Positions 9,379 through 18,504 of a stretch of DNA of 64,000 nt are shown in pieces. The stretch is from positions 3,654,501 to 3,718,500 of the forward strand of contig NZ_CP018632.1 of the NCBI RefSeq assembly GCF_002215215.1, read 5' to 3'. The notes under the pieces were generated by a model. That model ran no database searches. It was given only the letters and a program-made list of their open reading frames with translations, and was not told where the DNA came from. The stretch is from Granulosicoccus antarcticus IMCC3135. Lineage in GTDB: Bacteria > Pseudomonadota > Gammaproteobacteria > Granulosicoccales > Granulosicoccaceae. A program made the translations under genes and the position numbers. Each line of letters opens with the position of its first letter. Within the stretch, counting starts at the first letter, position 1.

Positions 9379-10296
9379 CTATTCGTCGAGCGCCAGCGCT
9401 GAAAATTCAACTTCCAGAAAGCCGATGAACTTTTCCAGCAGGTAGGAGCGGGCATCGTCTTCATTGGTAAGCATGGTGACCGAGCGTGTCGGCGTTGACA
9501 GATTCAGGGCCAGAGTGGTGATGTCGTATCGGTCTGCCAGCTGATTCAGGACATGCTCGGGCAGTAGCACCAGATAATCTGATTGCTCCAGTATATGCAT
9601 GACACTGGATAGGGAGCCGCCCGAAAAGGCTACCTGGATATCATGCGCATCCAGGCGATTCATGACATTGCGCATATCGGCTGCCAGAGGGCTGTCGGCA
9701 GGTGGTGCTATCCATCGATAATCGAGCAGGGCCATGGGCTGTAGCTTGCGACGACGAGTCAAAGGATGCTCTTTGCGACAGGCGATGAGATTCTTTGCGG
9801 CAATCAGGCGTTGGCTGGTCAGACCCTGGGCAATGTCCATGGTGTCCACCGGGGCTATGACCAGATCCACCTCGCGACGTTTCAAGCGTCGAAGTAGTTG
9901 TGCGGTATAAGCATGCGATAGCTCGATACGTACATCTGGGGCTGTGTGCTGGAATCTGGCAATCATGGGAGTGACGACCGCATCGCTGACGTACGGCGTA
10001 CAACCAATCTTGAGCAAGCCATCAGTGCCACCCTTGAATTGTTCGATAGCATGAGTGGCTCGTGATATGGCGACTTGTACTGCACTGCCTTGAGCCGCCA
10101 GCATCTCGCCCAGAGCGGTCATGCGCCAGGGGCGAGTGGAGCGATCGAATATGGGTGCGCCCAGACGTATTTCCAGGTCACCGACAAGGCGTGACAGAGC
10201 GGGCTGCGAGGTTCCCAGAATGGCGGCAGCCGCAGTCAGACCCCCACGTTCGAATATGACGTGCAGAGTCGCTAGATGTTTAGGATCTATTTCCAT
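9379..10296 (-). CDS. LysR-type transcriptional regulator
   Basis: This is a LysR-family regulator of about 305 aa. The N-terminal winged helix-turn-helix is seen in HLATLHVIFERGGLTAAAA followed by LGTSQPALSRLVGDLE, and an effector-binding domain follows. The start is chosen at the ATG at 10296 because the canonical MEIDPKHLATLHVI begins there. The extra 35 upstream residues in the open frame lie over the promoter region. It diverges from the FAH/GlcG/TTT operon, the classic arrangement for a LysR activator of the neighbouring operon. A perfect dyad in the intergenic region is a candidate binding site. Confidence 0.88.
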   Translation of the reverse strand: MEIDPKHLATLHVIFERGGLTAAAAILGTSQPALSRLVGDLEIRLGAPIFDRSTRPWRMTALGEMLAAQGSAVQVAISRATHAIEQFKGGTDGLLKIGCTPYVSDAVVTPMIARFQHTAPDVRIELSHAYTAQLLRRLKRREVDLVIAPVDTMDIAQGLTSQRLIAAKNLIACRKEHPLTRRRKLQPMALLDYRWIAPPADSPLAADMRNVMNRLDAHDIQVAFSGGSLSSVMHILEQSDYLVLLPEHVLNQLADRYDITTLALNLSTPTRSVTMLTNEDDARSYLLEKFIGFLEVEFSALALDE

Positions 10297-10316
10297 ATCA
10301 GATTGATATCTTAACT

Positions 10317-10336
10317 TATGAAATGAGTATTTCATA
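10317..10336. promoter_or_regulatory. Candidate LysR operator
   Basis: This is a perfect inverted repeat with arms TATGAAAT and ATTTCATA separated by GAGT. It fits the T-N11-A style of LysR-family boxes. It sits 20 bases upstream of the chosen LysR start and 130 bases upstream of the divergent operon, so it could serve autoregulation and activation. Assignment is by position and symmetry only. Confidence 0.45.
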
Positions 10337-10466
10337 TACATGATTGGCTGCAGTACTCTCTTCATACACCTGCATCTGACTACAAGTGAGCGAAGGCTCA
10401 CAGAACATCGTTGATTTGCAAGGTGAAATAGATCGTTTTTGAATTCGCATCGACCAGGTATATCAA

Positions 10467-11327
10467 ATGAGATTTGTCAGCTACAACACACCAACAGGAC
10501 CCTCGTGGGGAATTTTGGTTGGTGAGTCGGTTGTCGAGCAACAAAACCTGGGAGCCAATGCACCTGCCAGTCTCCAGGAACTCTTTGATTCCACGGACAA
10601 TCGCGAAACCTTGCTCGCCGATCTGGCTTCGCAGGCTGCCAACAGCCCGACAGTGGCTGTGGATCAGCTTTCGTTACTGCCCTGTGTCCCCAAGCCTGGC
10701 AAAGTGATCTGCCTGGGTGTGAACTACATCGATCATGCGAATGAGGGTGGAAACACGATTGGCGATTATCCTGCCGTGTTTCTACGCTGCAGCAGCTCTC
10801 TATTGGCTCACAAGGCGCCTTTGCAAGTCCCTAAAATTTCCGACAAGCTGGATTATGAAGCCGAACTAGCGGTCGTTATCGGAAGCCGTGCACGGTTCGT
10901 TTCTGAGTCAGAGGCGCTGAATTGTGTTTTTGGCTATGCCTGTTTCAATGATGCCACTCTGCGCGATTATCAGCGCAAGACGGCTCAGTGGACTGTTGGC
11001 AAGAACTTTGACAACACCGGTGGCTTTGGTCCTTGCCTGGTGACCACCGATGAGTTGCCGGAAGGGTGTGTCGGCCTGCGTATTCAGTCACGTCTGAACG
11101 GAACCGTCATGCAAGACGCTGATACGGCCAATATGGCCTTTGGTGTGGCTCGTACCATTGCACTGCTGTCAGAGGCAATGACCCTTGAACCGGGTGATGT
11201 GATTCTGATGGGGACCCCTGGTGGTGTCGGATATGCCCGCACACCATCTGTCTGGATGAAAGCCGGGGACACGATAGAAGTCGAGATCGAAGGTATTGGC
11301 ACATTGATCAACGAGGTTTGCGCATGA
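10467..11327 (+). CDS. Fumarylacetoacetate hydrolase (FAH) family protein
   Basis: This is a member of the FAH superfamily of metal-dependent C-C hydrolases and decarboxylases used in catabolic ring-cleavage and sugar-acid pathways. The block VICLGVNYIDHANE, the EAELAVVIGSRARF metal-ligand segment and the GDVILMGTPGGVGYAR C-terminal motif are all present. The 286-aa length is normal for bacterial members. It is the first gene of an operon with a GlcG-like protein and a TTT transporter, diverging from a LysR regulator. It probably acts on the acid that this transporter imports; the precise substrate is unknown. Confidence 0.88.
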   Translation: MRFVSYNTPTGPSWGILVGESVVEQQNLGANAPASLQELFDSTDNRETLLADLASQAANSPTVAVDQLSLLPCVPKPGKVICLGVNYIDHANEGGNTIGDYPAVFLRCSSSLLAHKAPLQVPKISDKLDYEAELAVVIGSRARFVSESEALNCVFGYACFNDATLRDYQRKTAQWTVGKNFDNTGGFGPCLVTTDELPEGCVGLRIQSRLNGTVMQDADTANMAFGVARTIALLSEAMTLEPGDVILMGTPGGVGYARTPSVWMKAGDTIEVEIEGIGTLINEVCA

Positions 11328-11812
11328 GTGAGCTACTACACCCAGTCAGGACCAGTCTGTCGCTGAATGATGCTTCCGCCATCGTTGATGCGGCTATCCA
11401 TATCAGAAAAGAGAACCAGCTGTTGCCTCTGGCTGTCGCCGTTCTTGACAGTGGCTGCAATCTGATTGCTTTCAAACGTGAAGACGGTTGCGGGACGCTG
11501 CGTTTTGATATTGCCCGTGGAAAAGCGGCAGCCGCTCTTGGCATGGGTATGTCAACGCGTCAGATTCGTGATCGCCTTGCAGCCCGACCAGCCTTTCAAA
11601 GTGCATTGGCCGCAGCCGCACAAGGCCAGTTCATACCGGTACCCGGCGGTGTCTTGATTCTTGACGCAGAAGGCATGGTTATCGGTGCCGTCGGTATCAG
11701 CGGTGACACCTCCGACAAGGACGAGTACTGCGCCATCAAGGCTATCCAGAAAATCGAACTTGGATGTGAGCCTGACGCTCCCAACCCCGAGTGGAACGAC
11801 AGCAAGCTCTGA
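11324..11812 (+). CDS. GlcG/HbpS family protein
   Basis: This protein of about 162 aa belongs to the GlcG/HbpS-like family, whose members are found in glycolate, propanediol and other catabolic operons and in haem-binding extracellular sensors. The segments PLAVAVLDSGCNLIAFKRED and GVLILDAEGMVIGAVGISGD are the family hallmarks. The ATG at 11324 overlaps the TGA of the FAH gene, so the two are coupled. There is no signal peptide, so it is cytoplasmic. The biochemical role in catabolic operons is not settled for the family and I do not assign one. Confidence 0.8.
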   Translation: MSELLHPVRTSLSLNDASAIVDAAIHIRKENQLLPLAVAVLDSGCNLIAFKREDGCGTLRFDIARGKAAAALGMGMSTRQIRDRLAARPAFQSALAAAAQGQFIPVPGGVLILDAEGMVIGAVGISGDTSDKDEYCAIKAIQKIELGCEPDAPNPEWNDSKL

Positions 11813-11861
11813 TTGAACAAGAACACCAAAAACACCAAGTACCACAATACAAGGAGATACC

Positions 11862-12842
11862 ATGCAACGAAGAGAATTTCTGATCGCAGCAGGCGCCGCA
11901 ACACTGGCGTCCTCAATGCCATCCTGGGCACAAAGCTACCCATCTGATCCTATCCATCTGATCGTGCCTTTTTCACCCGGTGGACCAACTGACAGCTTTG
12001 CGCGCCTCTATGCAGAGTCGCTTGGAAAGCAGCTTGGCCAGAGCGTTATCGTTGAAAACAAGGATGGTGCTTCAGGTTCTATCGGTTCGATGGATGTCAT
12101 GCGAAGCAAGCCCGATGGATACAATATTCTGTTTGGTACGGCCTCAACGCATGGTCTGTATAACCTGATTCAGAATAAACCTCGTTACGACGCTGCTACG
12201 GATTTTGAATACATCGCCGTACTCGGAGGCGCACCTGTTGCACTAGCGGTCAACAATGATATGCCTGATACGCTGCGCGAATTTGTTGATGCCTCCAAAG
12301 CGGCTCCCGATACCATGTACTACGGCTCACCCGGAGCAGGAACCCTGCTGCACGTTGCTACCGAGAATTTCCTGCAACTGAGCGGCGCCAGTGTCGGTCA
12401 TGTTCCTTACAAAGGTAGTGCCCCGGCCATGCAGGATCTGATGGGCGGTAGTATCGAAATGGCGGTTGGCACCCTCGGCGGTCTGCTTCCTCTGCACAAG
12501 GGCGGTCGACTGAAACTGCTCGGCGTTGCCAGTGCAAAACGCCTGGATCTGGCTCCGGAAATACCCACTATCGCCGAGTCAGCCGGACTGGATACTCCTT
12601 TTGAAGCCTTGCTCTGGAACGTTGTCGCTGTGCCTCGCAATACGCCACCAGAGATCAAGGCGCGATTGGCTGAAGCTTCTCAGGCTGCGATGAATGATGC
12701 AGAAACCGCTGAAAAACTGATTGCGCAGAACATGTTTGCCGATCTGCATATCGGAGACGAGGCAGCTTCTCGCTTTGTCAAAGCTGAAGCGGCCAAATGG
12801 AAGCCGGTAATCGACTCTCTGGGCCCGACGATTCGTCGTTAG
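11862..12842 (+). CDS. TTT transporter substrate-binding protein (TctC/Bug family)
   Basis: This is the extracytoplasmic solute receptor of a tripartite tricarboxylate transporter. It starts with a twin-arginine-like signal, QRREFLIAAGAATLASS, ending near SWAQS. The mature protein begins YPSDPIHLIVPFSPGGPTDS, the canonical Bug-family opening that shapes the carboxylate-binding pocket. The 326-aa length is typical. TctB and TctA follow directly, so a full transporter is encoded. The ligand is probably a di- or tricarboxylate or an aromatic acid handled by the FAH-family enzyme; this is an inference from the operon. Confidence 0.92.
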   Translation: MQRREFLIAAGAATLASSMPSWAQSYPSDPIHLIVPFSPGGPTDSFARLYAESLGKQLGQSVIVENKDGASGSIGSMDVMRSKPDGYNILFGTASTHGLYNLIQNKPRYDAATDFEYIAVLGGAPVALAVNNDMPDTLREFVDASKAAPDTMYYGSPGAGTLLHVATENFLQLSGASVGHVPYKGSAPAMQDLMGGSIEMAVGTLGGLLPLHKGGRLKLLGVASAKRLDLAPEIPTIAESAGLDTPFEALLWNVVAVPRNTPPEIKARLAEASQAAMNDAETAEKLIAQNMFADLHIGDEAASRFVKAEAAKWKPVIDSLGPTIRR

Positions 12843-12883
12843 GATCTGACGAGCTTTTAGCCTAACAACTACAGGACGGCTTC

Positions 12884-13342
12884 ATGACGCGTGTTGACAA
12901 TAGAGATTTCATTTCAGGATTACTGATCATGGCCGTCGGCTTGTTCGTGGCTATTCATGCCATGAGCAATCTGAATATCGGCACCATGGCCCGCATGGGG
13001 CCTGGCTATTTTCCGATGATACTGGGTTGGCTACTGGCTGGGCTCGGGGTCGTGATTCTGCTGTTTTCGCTACGCGGCGTGATAGTCAGCGTTGCACCGC
13101 CTGCGCTGGCGGTGCGTCCGCTGATAGCCGTTTTCTGTGGACTGCTGGTATTCAGCTTTCTCATCGAGCCATTCGGACTCGTTCCCGCAACGATAGGGCT
13201 AACGGCTGTTGCCGTGTTTGCAGAACGCAGGCCGCCACTTCGTCGATCTGTACTACTGGCCATTGGTTTGTCGTTCGTTGCCTGGCTTATTTTTACGGTT
13301 GCTTTGCAGATGACTCTGCCAGCATTTGATTTTCCGGGATAA
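12884..13342 (+). CDS. tctB: TTT transporter small membrane subunit TctB
   Basis: This is the small integral-membrane subunit (152 aa, about four helices) of the tripartite tricarboxylate transporter. The N-terminal LNIGTMARMGPGYFPMILGW segment is the recognisable TctB motif. It lies between the binding protein and the large TctA subunit, with three bases separating its stop from the tctA start. TctB and TctA together form the ion-coupled membrane channel that takes solute from the TctC-type receptor. The assignment is secure from sequence and context. Confidence 0.9.
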   Translation: MTRVDNRDFISGLLIMAVGLFVAIHAMSNLNIGTMARMGPGYFPMILGWLLAGLGVVILLFSLRGVIVSVAPPALAVRPLIAVFCGLLVFSFLIEPFGLVPATIGLTAVAVFAERRPPLRRSVLLAIGLSFVAWLIFTVALQMTLPAFDFPG

Positions 13343-13345
13343 GTC

Positions 13346-14878
13346 ATGGAACTGCTAAACACATTTGTCGGAAACATGTCGATTGGCCTGCATGAGGCGG
13401 TCACCATCAGCAACCTGTGGTACTGCTTTGTCGGGGTGACTCTGGGCTGTCTGGTCGGTGTCTTGCCGGGCCTGGGCTCGCTGATCGCCATCTCACTGCT
13501 ATTACCAATTACCTACCACCTGCCTGCCAGTGGCGCTCTCATCATGCTGGCTGGCGTCTACTTTGGCGCCGACTACGGAGGGGGTACCTGCTCGATACTA
13601 CTGGGTGTGCCGGGGCATCCGGCAGCTGCCGTTGATGTACTGGATGGTTATCCCATGGCCAAGCAAGGTCGTGGTGGTGTTGCCTTGTTCATGAAGTGCA
13701 TTGCCTCATTCTGGGGTTCGACCGTCGGCATCGTTTTACTGATGTTGTTTGCACCTATTCTGGCCGATGCAGCGCTGGCGTTTGGACCGGCAGAGTATTG
13801 TGCATTGATGTTGCTGGGCCTGGTTGCCGCCTCCACTGTCGGGCAGGGTTCACCGGTGAAAGGTGTCGCCATGATGGTGTTGGGACTGATACTGAGTATT
13901 GTCGGTACCGATGTGAGCAGCGGTTCACTTCGCTTCACTTTTGATGTTCTGGAACTGGAAGACGGCCTCGGACTCATTCCCATTGCAATGGGTCTGTTTG
14001 CTATCGCCGAAGTGGTCAAGAACGCCGGTCAGAATGCAGTCGCCAATGTCGCTCAGAAGTTCAGCATGCGTGATCAACTACCGACTCGTGAGGACTGGAG
14101 ACGCTCCATTGGCCCCATGCTCAGGGGGTCTGGACTGGGCGCTTTCTTTGGTGCTCTTCCGGGTACCAGCGGCGGCATGGCAACCTTTTTGTCTTATGCG
14201 ATGGAGAAACGAATCTCGAAGCACCCGGAGGAGTTCGGCAAAGGGGCGATAGAAGGGCTCGCCGGTCCCGAGGCTTGTAACAACGCGGGTGTCGGTACCG
14301 CATTCGTTCCGACACTCACACTCGGTATTCCTGGCGATGCCATCATGGCCCTGATGCTTGCCGCACTCATCATACAAGGCATTCAACCTGGTCCCGAAGT
14401 GGTCACGGGTCATCCGGAGCTGTTCTGGGGACTTATTGTCAGCTTCTGGATTGGTAACATCATTCTGGTCGTACTGAATATCCCGCTTATCGGTTTATGG
14501 GTACGTCTGTTACAGATCCCTTATCCGATCATGTTTCCGGGCATTCTCCTGTTTACCTGTATTGGTGTATTCAGCACCCACAATAACGTGTTTGATATCT
14601 GGAGCCTGATTGCATTCGGCGCTATCGGCGTCACCATGATGCAATTGCGTCTGGAGCCAGTGCCCCTGCTCTTGGGCTACATTCTGGGAGGTCCTTTTGA
14701 AGAATACTTCCGAAGAACCTTGCTGCTGTCCAAAGGTGATGCTGGTGTTTTTCTGGAACGCCCCATCAGTGCGACGGCACTGGGTGTTGCGGCATTTTTA
14801 CTGGCCTGGTCGGTTTGGTCTTATGTGAAGGCAGGTCGCAAGAACGCCGAAGTGCAACAGGACCCGAAAGCAGCGTAG
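13346..14878 (+). CDS. tctA: TTT transporter large membrane subunit TctA
   Basis: This is the large membrane subunit (510 aa) of the tripartite tricarboxylate transporter, with about eleven to twelve helices. Family blocks include [20 protein letters not shown] near the N-terminus, [21 protein letters not shown], and the second-half counterpart [20 protein letters not shown] with [19 protein letters not shown]. The two similar halves reflect the internal duplication known for TctA. It is the last gene of the operon and is followed by a long hairpin before the convergent GST gene. Confidence 0.93.
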   Translation: MELLNTFVGNMSIGLHEAVTISNLWYCFVGVTLGCLVGVLPGLGSLIAISLLLPITYHLPASGALIMLAGVYFGADYGGGTCSILLGVPGHPAAAVDVLDGYPMAKQGRGGVALFMKCIASFWGSTVGIVLLMLFAPILADAALAFGPAEYCALMLLGLVAASTVGQGSPVKGVAMMVLGLILSIVGTDVSSGSLRFTFDVLELEDGLGLIPIAMGLFAIAEVVKNAGQNAVANVAQKFSMRDQLPTREDWRRSIGPMLRGSGLGAFFGALPGTSGGMATFLSYAMEKRISKHPEEFGKGAIEGLAGPEACNNAGVGTAFVPTLTLGIPGDAIMALMLAALIIQGIQPGPEVVTGHPELFWGLIVSFWIGNIILVVLNIPLIGLWVRLLQIPYPIMFPGILLFTCIGVFSTHNNVFDIWSLIAFGAIGVTMMQLRLEPVPLLLGYILGGPFEEYFRRTLLLSKGDAGVFLERPISATALGVAAFLLAWSVWSYVKAGRKNAEVQQDPKAA

Positions 14879-14891
14879 GTCCTGGTGATCA

Positions 14892-14932
14892 CGTGGCGCT
14901 CGATGCGTTCTTTGTATGCATCGAGTGCCACG
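14892..14932. terminator. Long hairpin between convergent genes
   Basis: This is a 15-bp stem (arms beginning CGTGGCGCTCGATGC, one G-T pair) with an 11-base loop, between the end of tctA and the end of the GST gene. Neither strand has a clear T-run after the stem, so it is not a textbook intrinsic terminator. It may still serve as an RNA-stabilising or bidirectional termination structure. Confidence 0.4.
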
Positions 14933-14978
14933 GACTGATTAAGAGGGATTGGTGTTCATCATTCCCCCATTGGTTGAT

Positions 14979-15620
14979 TTATTGCCCGCGTGCTGCGGCC
15001 TGCTCAGCGGCCAGCGTTTCATCCATAGCCTGAACTTTCATGGCCAGGGGACGGGACATGATACGTTGCGCAAAATCACGAAAGACAGGGTTTTCCGGGA
15101 CGAGATCGAACATCATCGTCCAATGCAAGGCAACACCCCAAAGTATATCCGCCACCGTCATGCGATCACCCAGAATAAAGGGTCCCGGTGTCATTGCCTG
15201 CTCCAGAGTGCTCAGCATTTCTTCCAGAGTTCCATAAACAGAACTACTTGCCGGGCCTGGGTCATGCCCGGTTGATTTGTCGATCAAAGCCGGTTCGAAG
15301 CAGGCCGCGTAATAGACCATCCAGCGTAGGTAGGTGCCACGATCCGGGTCATCAAAAGCTGGCGCTAATCCAGCATCGGGAAAGCGATCACCCAGAAATA
15401 GTGCGATCGCGACCTGCTCTGTGATGATGGTGTTGTCGGACTTCAGAGTGGGTACTTTGCGAAGTGGATTGATTTTGCGAAAATCGGTATCGGCAAAATG
15501 ATCGGCATGAATGTCCAGCACATGAAGATCGTAAGGTGCTCCCAGTTCTTCCAGAAGAATGCGGGTCCCGGTAGCACGAGTTTGCGGGGCATAGTAGAGC
15601 GTGATATGTGGTGCGTTCAT
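14979..15620 (-). CDS. Glutathione S-transferase family protein
   Basis: This 213-aa protein has the two-domain GST layout. The N-terminal thioredoxin-like fold runs from ITLYYAPQTRATGTRILLEE, and the glutathione-contact segment KVPTLKSDNTIITEQVAI carries the conserved cis-Pro and Glu/Gln. The C-terminal helical domain includes MTVADILWGVALHW. The start is set at the ATG at 15620, since the open frame above it crosses the operator-like dyad. It diverges from a WYL-domain regulator, which probably controls it. A role in detoxification or conjugation is inferred; the substrate is unknown. Confidence 0.85.
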   Translation of the reverse strand: MNAPHITLYYAPQTRATGTRILLEELGAPYDLHVLDIHADHFADTDFRKINPLRKVPTLKSDNTIITEQVAIALFLGDRFPDAGLAPAFDDPDRGTYLRWMVYYAACFEPALIDKSTGHDPGPASSSVYGTLEEMLSTLEQAMTPGPFILGDRMTVADILWGVALHWTMMFDLVPENPVFRDFAQRIMSRPLAMKVQAMDETLAAEQAAARGQ

Positions 15621-15672
15621 AAGCAATTCCATGAAAGGTAGGTGGGCTGACACAGGTACAATGTACGGGCCT

Positions 15673-15697
15673 ATACCTGACACCTAGTGTCAGGTAT
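15673..15697. promoter_or_regulatory. Perfect 25-bp operator-like dyad
   Basis: Arms ATACCTGACAC and GTGTCAGGTAT form a perfect 11-bp inverted repeat around CTA. It lies midway between the divergent GST and WYL-regulator genes, 22 bases upstream of the regulator ATG. This is where an operator for a dimeric repressor would be expected. Confidence 0.65.
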
Positions 15698-15718
15698 GAA
15701 ACCGATACCGGAATTACC

Positions 15719-16684
15719 ATGCGTGCTGACCGTTTGATCAACATTCTGACGACGCTACAGGCGTGTGGACGGGCGACTGCTTCGGGCCTGGCTGCGGAAA
15801 ATAACGTCTCCTTGCGCACTATCTATCGCGATATAGATGCGCTGACGAGCTCCGGAATACCGGTCTATGCAGAGCGTGGTTCGCAAGGTGGTTATCGCTT
15901 GCTCAACGGTTATAAAGTTCAACTCAACGGCATGAGTAGCGTGGAGGCGAGCGCGCTGTTTCTGAGTGGGCTGGGGGATACGGCGACGGGGCTGGGGCTG
16001 GATGCGGCTATACTCAGTGCCGAGAGAAAATTTGCCGCCGCTTTGCCGCAAGCCATGCGCAACGACATGAGTCAGCTGCGTAAACGCTTTCATCTGGATG
16101 CGCCGGGCTGGTTCAACGAAACTGAACAGCCCGTTTTCCTGCAGGCAACCTTTGAAGCTGTTTGGCACAAGCAACGGTTGCGTATACGTTATCGTAGTTG
16201 GCGCAGGGAGCAAACCATCGATCTTGCGCCGCTAGGCATTGTTCTCAAAGGGGGTGCCTGGTATCTGGTTGCCCAATCAGACAAGAACCCACGTACTTAC
16301 AAGATCTCACGGATATTGTCATTGGAGGTGCCTGATGGCAGCTTCTCGGCATTGGCAGATTTCGATCTTGCCAAGTACTGGGAAGAGAACACCGAGCGCC
16401 TGGATGCTGATATGCACGCCGAAATCGCTCACGTACGAGTCTCGCCACTGGGCTTGCAGATACTGCCAGAGCTTTGCAGCAGCTATGCGCGGCGCAAGCT
16501 GACTTTGGTCGGGGAGCTCGATGCAGATGGCTGGCAGGAAATAACCATGCCAGTTGGCTCAACTCACTTGGCTGTCAGTGAGTTTTTGCGACTTGGCAAT
16601 GAACTGGAAGTATTGTCACCAGAGAGTCTGCGCAAGGCTATGCGTACGACGGTTCAAGAGCTTGTCACACGGTATGCGAAGTGA
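15719..16684 (+). CDS. YafY-type transcriptional regulator (HTH + WYL domain)
   Basis: This 321-aa regulator has an N-terminal helix-turn-helix of the HTH_11 type (ADRLINILTTLQACGRATAS, then NNVSLRTIYRDIDALTSSG) and a C-terminal WYL domain. The family signature appears as KQRLRIRYRSWRREQ and LGIVLKGGAWYLVAQ. WYL domains sense small ligands or nucleic acids. It diverges from the GST gene with a perfect dyad between them, so it most likely controls the GST and itself. The start ATG at 15719 follows the dyad closely and gives a full HTH. Confidence 0.9.
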   Translation: MRADRLINILTTLQACGRATASGLAAENNVSLRTIYRDIDALTSSGIPVYAERGSQGGYRLLNGYKVQLNGMSSVEASALFLSGLGDTATGLGLDAAILSAERKFAAALPQAMRNDMSQLRKRFHLDAPGWFNETEQPVFLQATFEAVWHKQRLRIRYRSWRREQTIDLAPLGIVLKGGAWYLVAQSDKNPRTYKISRILSLEVPDGSFSALADFDLAKYWEENTERLDADMHAEIAHVRVSPLGLQILPELCSSYARRKLTLVGELDADGWQEITMPVGSTHLAVSEFLRLGNELEVLSPESLRKAMRTTVQELVTRYAK

Positions 16685-16705
16685 CTGCTTTTCTGGCAAA
16701 TAGGC

Positions 16706-18118
16706 TTACCCCAGAGCCCGTTTGATGAACCCGATCAGGCTTTTTATCCTGTCCGTATAAGGCGGGAAAATCAGCGGTAGAGCTGAGAATCTATTCACCA
16801 GGATGGCGCGCTCGTGACTGAAAGCCCGAAACCCGTGATGCCCGTGTGATGCGCCTATGCCAGAGCTGTTCACGCCGCCAAATGGCAGGCCGGTGTGGCT
16901 GTATTGGATCACCGTCAAATTGACACCCACACTGCCTGAACTGGTGGCGGCGACGATACGATCGAGCTCAGCGCGCCGCTTGTCGAATACATACAGCGCT
17001 AGCGGTTTGGGTCGTGCATTGATCCGGTTGATGACCTCCTCAATATCACTGTAGACCATGATGGGCAGAATCGGCCCAAAGATCTCCTCCTTGTCGATGT
17101 CCATTTCCGGGGTGATGGCTTCGATCAGCGTCGGTGCCATGCGATTGCCCTCAGCTTCACCCCCCAGGATCACTTTGGCACCCTTGGTAACCGCATCGCC
17201 TAGCAGTCGTGACAGGCGCCTGGCGTGCTGCTCGTTGACGATGCCTGCCAGGTGCGCACTGTTGTGGCCGTCACCGTAGGCGTTGGCAATCTTGTCGCGT
17301 AGCGCGCTCAGAAAAGCCTGCTTGACTGAGTGGTGAACAAAAATGTGATCAGGTGCAATGCAAGTCTGGCCTGCGTTGGCGAACTTGCCGAAAGCGATCC
17401 ATGCCGCTGCACGGTTCAGATCTGCATCCGGTCCGACAATGGTGGGCGATTTCCCGCCGAGTTCCAGTGTGACCGATGTGAGGTGTTTTGCGGCTGCTGC
17501 CATGACGATCTTGCCGACGGCAGGACTGCCGGTAAAGAAGATATGATCAAACGGCAGGGCTAACAGAGCCTGGGATGTCTCCACACCGCCTTCGATGGCC
17601 GTGACAAGAGTCGGTGAGAAAGTCTGCTCAATCAATCGTGTAAGCAACGCTGATGTGGCCGGTGTCATCTCTGAAGGTTTGATGATGACACTGTTGCCTG
17701 CTGCAAGTGCGCTCACCAGAGGCCCGAGAGCCAGACTGAACGGATAGTTCCAGGGGGCGATGATCAGGCAGACCCCGCGGGCTTCAGACCGAATACGTGC
17801 CGAGGTGCCAAGAACGGCGACTGTGGGTGCAATTCGTTGCGGGCGCATCCAGCGACGCAGATGGCGTAAGGTATGGCGGATTTCCTGCAGCACCGGCATG
17901 AGTTCGGTAAGAATCACCTCGGCCTCGGGCTTGCCAAAATCCTTGGCCAATGCGGTGACAAGAGCCTGTTCGTTCTCTTTGATGGCGGCGGCCAGCCTGA
18001 CCAGTGCATCACGACGTTCGGCCAGTCCGAAGTCCTGCCGGCGAGCAACGATGCCTGCCCTCTGGTGAGCAAAGGCTGCGGCGATAGGCTCTGGGATGGA
18101 TGAGGCCGGTTCAGTCAT
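16706..18118 (-). CDS. Aldehyde dehydrogenase (coniferyl/fatty aldehyde type)
   Basis: This NAD(P)+-dependent aldehyde dehydrogenase of about 470 aa resembles the class 3/coniferyl aldehyde dehydrogenase group, which is shorter than the 500-aa classical enzymes. The general-base Glu is E219 in VTLELGGKSP and the catalytic Cys is C253 in ANAGQTCIAP. The start is placed at the ATG at 18118, where the normal N-terminus begins. The frame remains open to 18307, but that extra segment does not look like family sequence. Substrates in this group are long-chain or aromatic aldehydes. No operon partner is evident. Confidence 0.88.
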   Translation of the reverse strand: MTEPASSIPEPIAAAFAHQRAGIVARRQDFGLAERRDALVRLAAAIKENEQALVTALAKDFGKPEAEVILTELMPVLQEIRHTLRHLRRWMRPQRIAPTVAVLGTSARIRSEARGVCLIIAPWNYPFSLALGPLVSALAAGNSVIIKPSEMTPATSALLTRLIEQTFSPTLVTAIEGGVETSQALLALPFDHIFFTGSPAVGKIVMAAAAKHLTSVTLELGGKSPTIVGPDADLNRAAAWIAFGKFANAGQTCIAPDHIFVHHSVKQAFLSALRDKIANAYGDGHNSAHLAGIVNEQHARRLSRLLGDAVTKGAKVILGGEAEGNRMAPTLIEAITPEMDIDKEEIFGPILPIMVYSDIEEVINRINARPKPLALYVFDKRRAELDRIVAATSSGSVGVNLTVIQYSHTGLPFGGVNSSGIGASHGHHGFRAFSHERAILVNRFSALPLIFPPYTDRIKSLIGFIKRALG

Positions 18119-18504
18119 TGAGTCGTATTGCCTGTTCGAGTTGTCTGGTCTGACTGGCAAATAGTACACGTCAAACAATCGCTGAACTTTTTTGGTCCGT
18201 TCTAGCTGTGGCTTCTGGTACTCCTTATGGGAGATAAAAAGTTCAAGCTGTGTCACGATACGCCAGCGAGCGCAGAGGTCGGATGACGTTTTCCAACTAA
18301 AGCGCATGTACGGACCGTTCAGGTTCGGTTTCTTCGCGAAGGACTAGCGGAAGGCTGATGAAGTGGTGGTAATGGCTCGCCTCATTGAACAGGCGAAGAA
18401 GAATAGCCGAATGGAGGCCGCTTCTTGCCATCAGATCCAGCTTCTTGTCAGCACCCTCCAATAGATCTTCGGGGTTTCTATCGTAACGACTCTCTCGATA
18501 CTCG
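18119..18504. other. Intergenic region
   Basis: This is 386 bases between the divergently transcribed aldehyde dehydrogenase and MipA-like genes. It must hold both promoters. I see no repeat, RNA gene or convincing small gene. The minus-strand frame of the dehydrogenase is open across half of it but looks non-coding. Confidence 0.5.

Noticed and set aside
18119-18307. N-terminal extension of the aldehyde dehydrogenase
   Set aside because: Open frame, but the residues do not match the family and the normal N-terminus starts at 18118.
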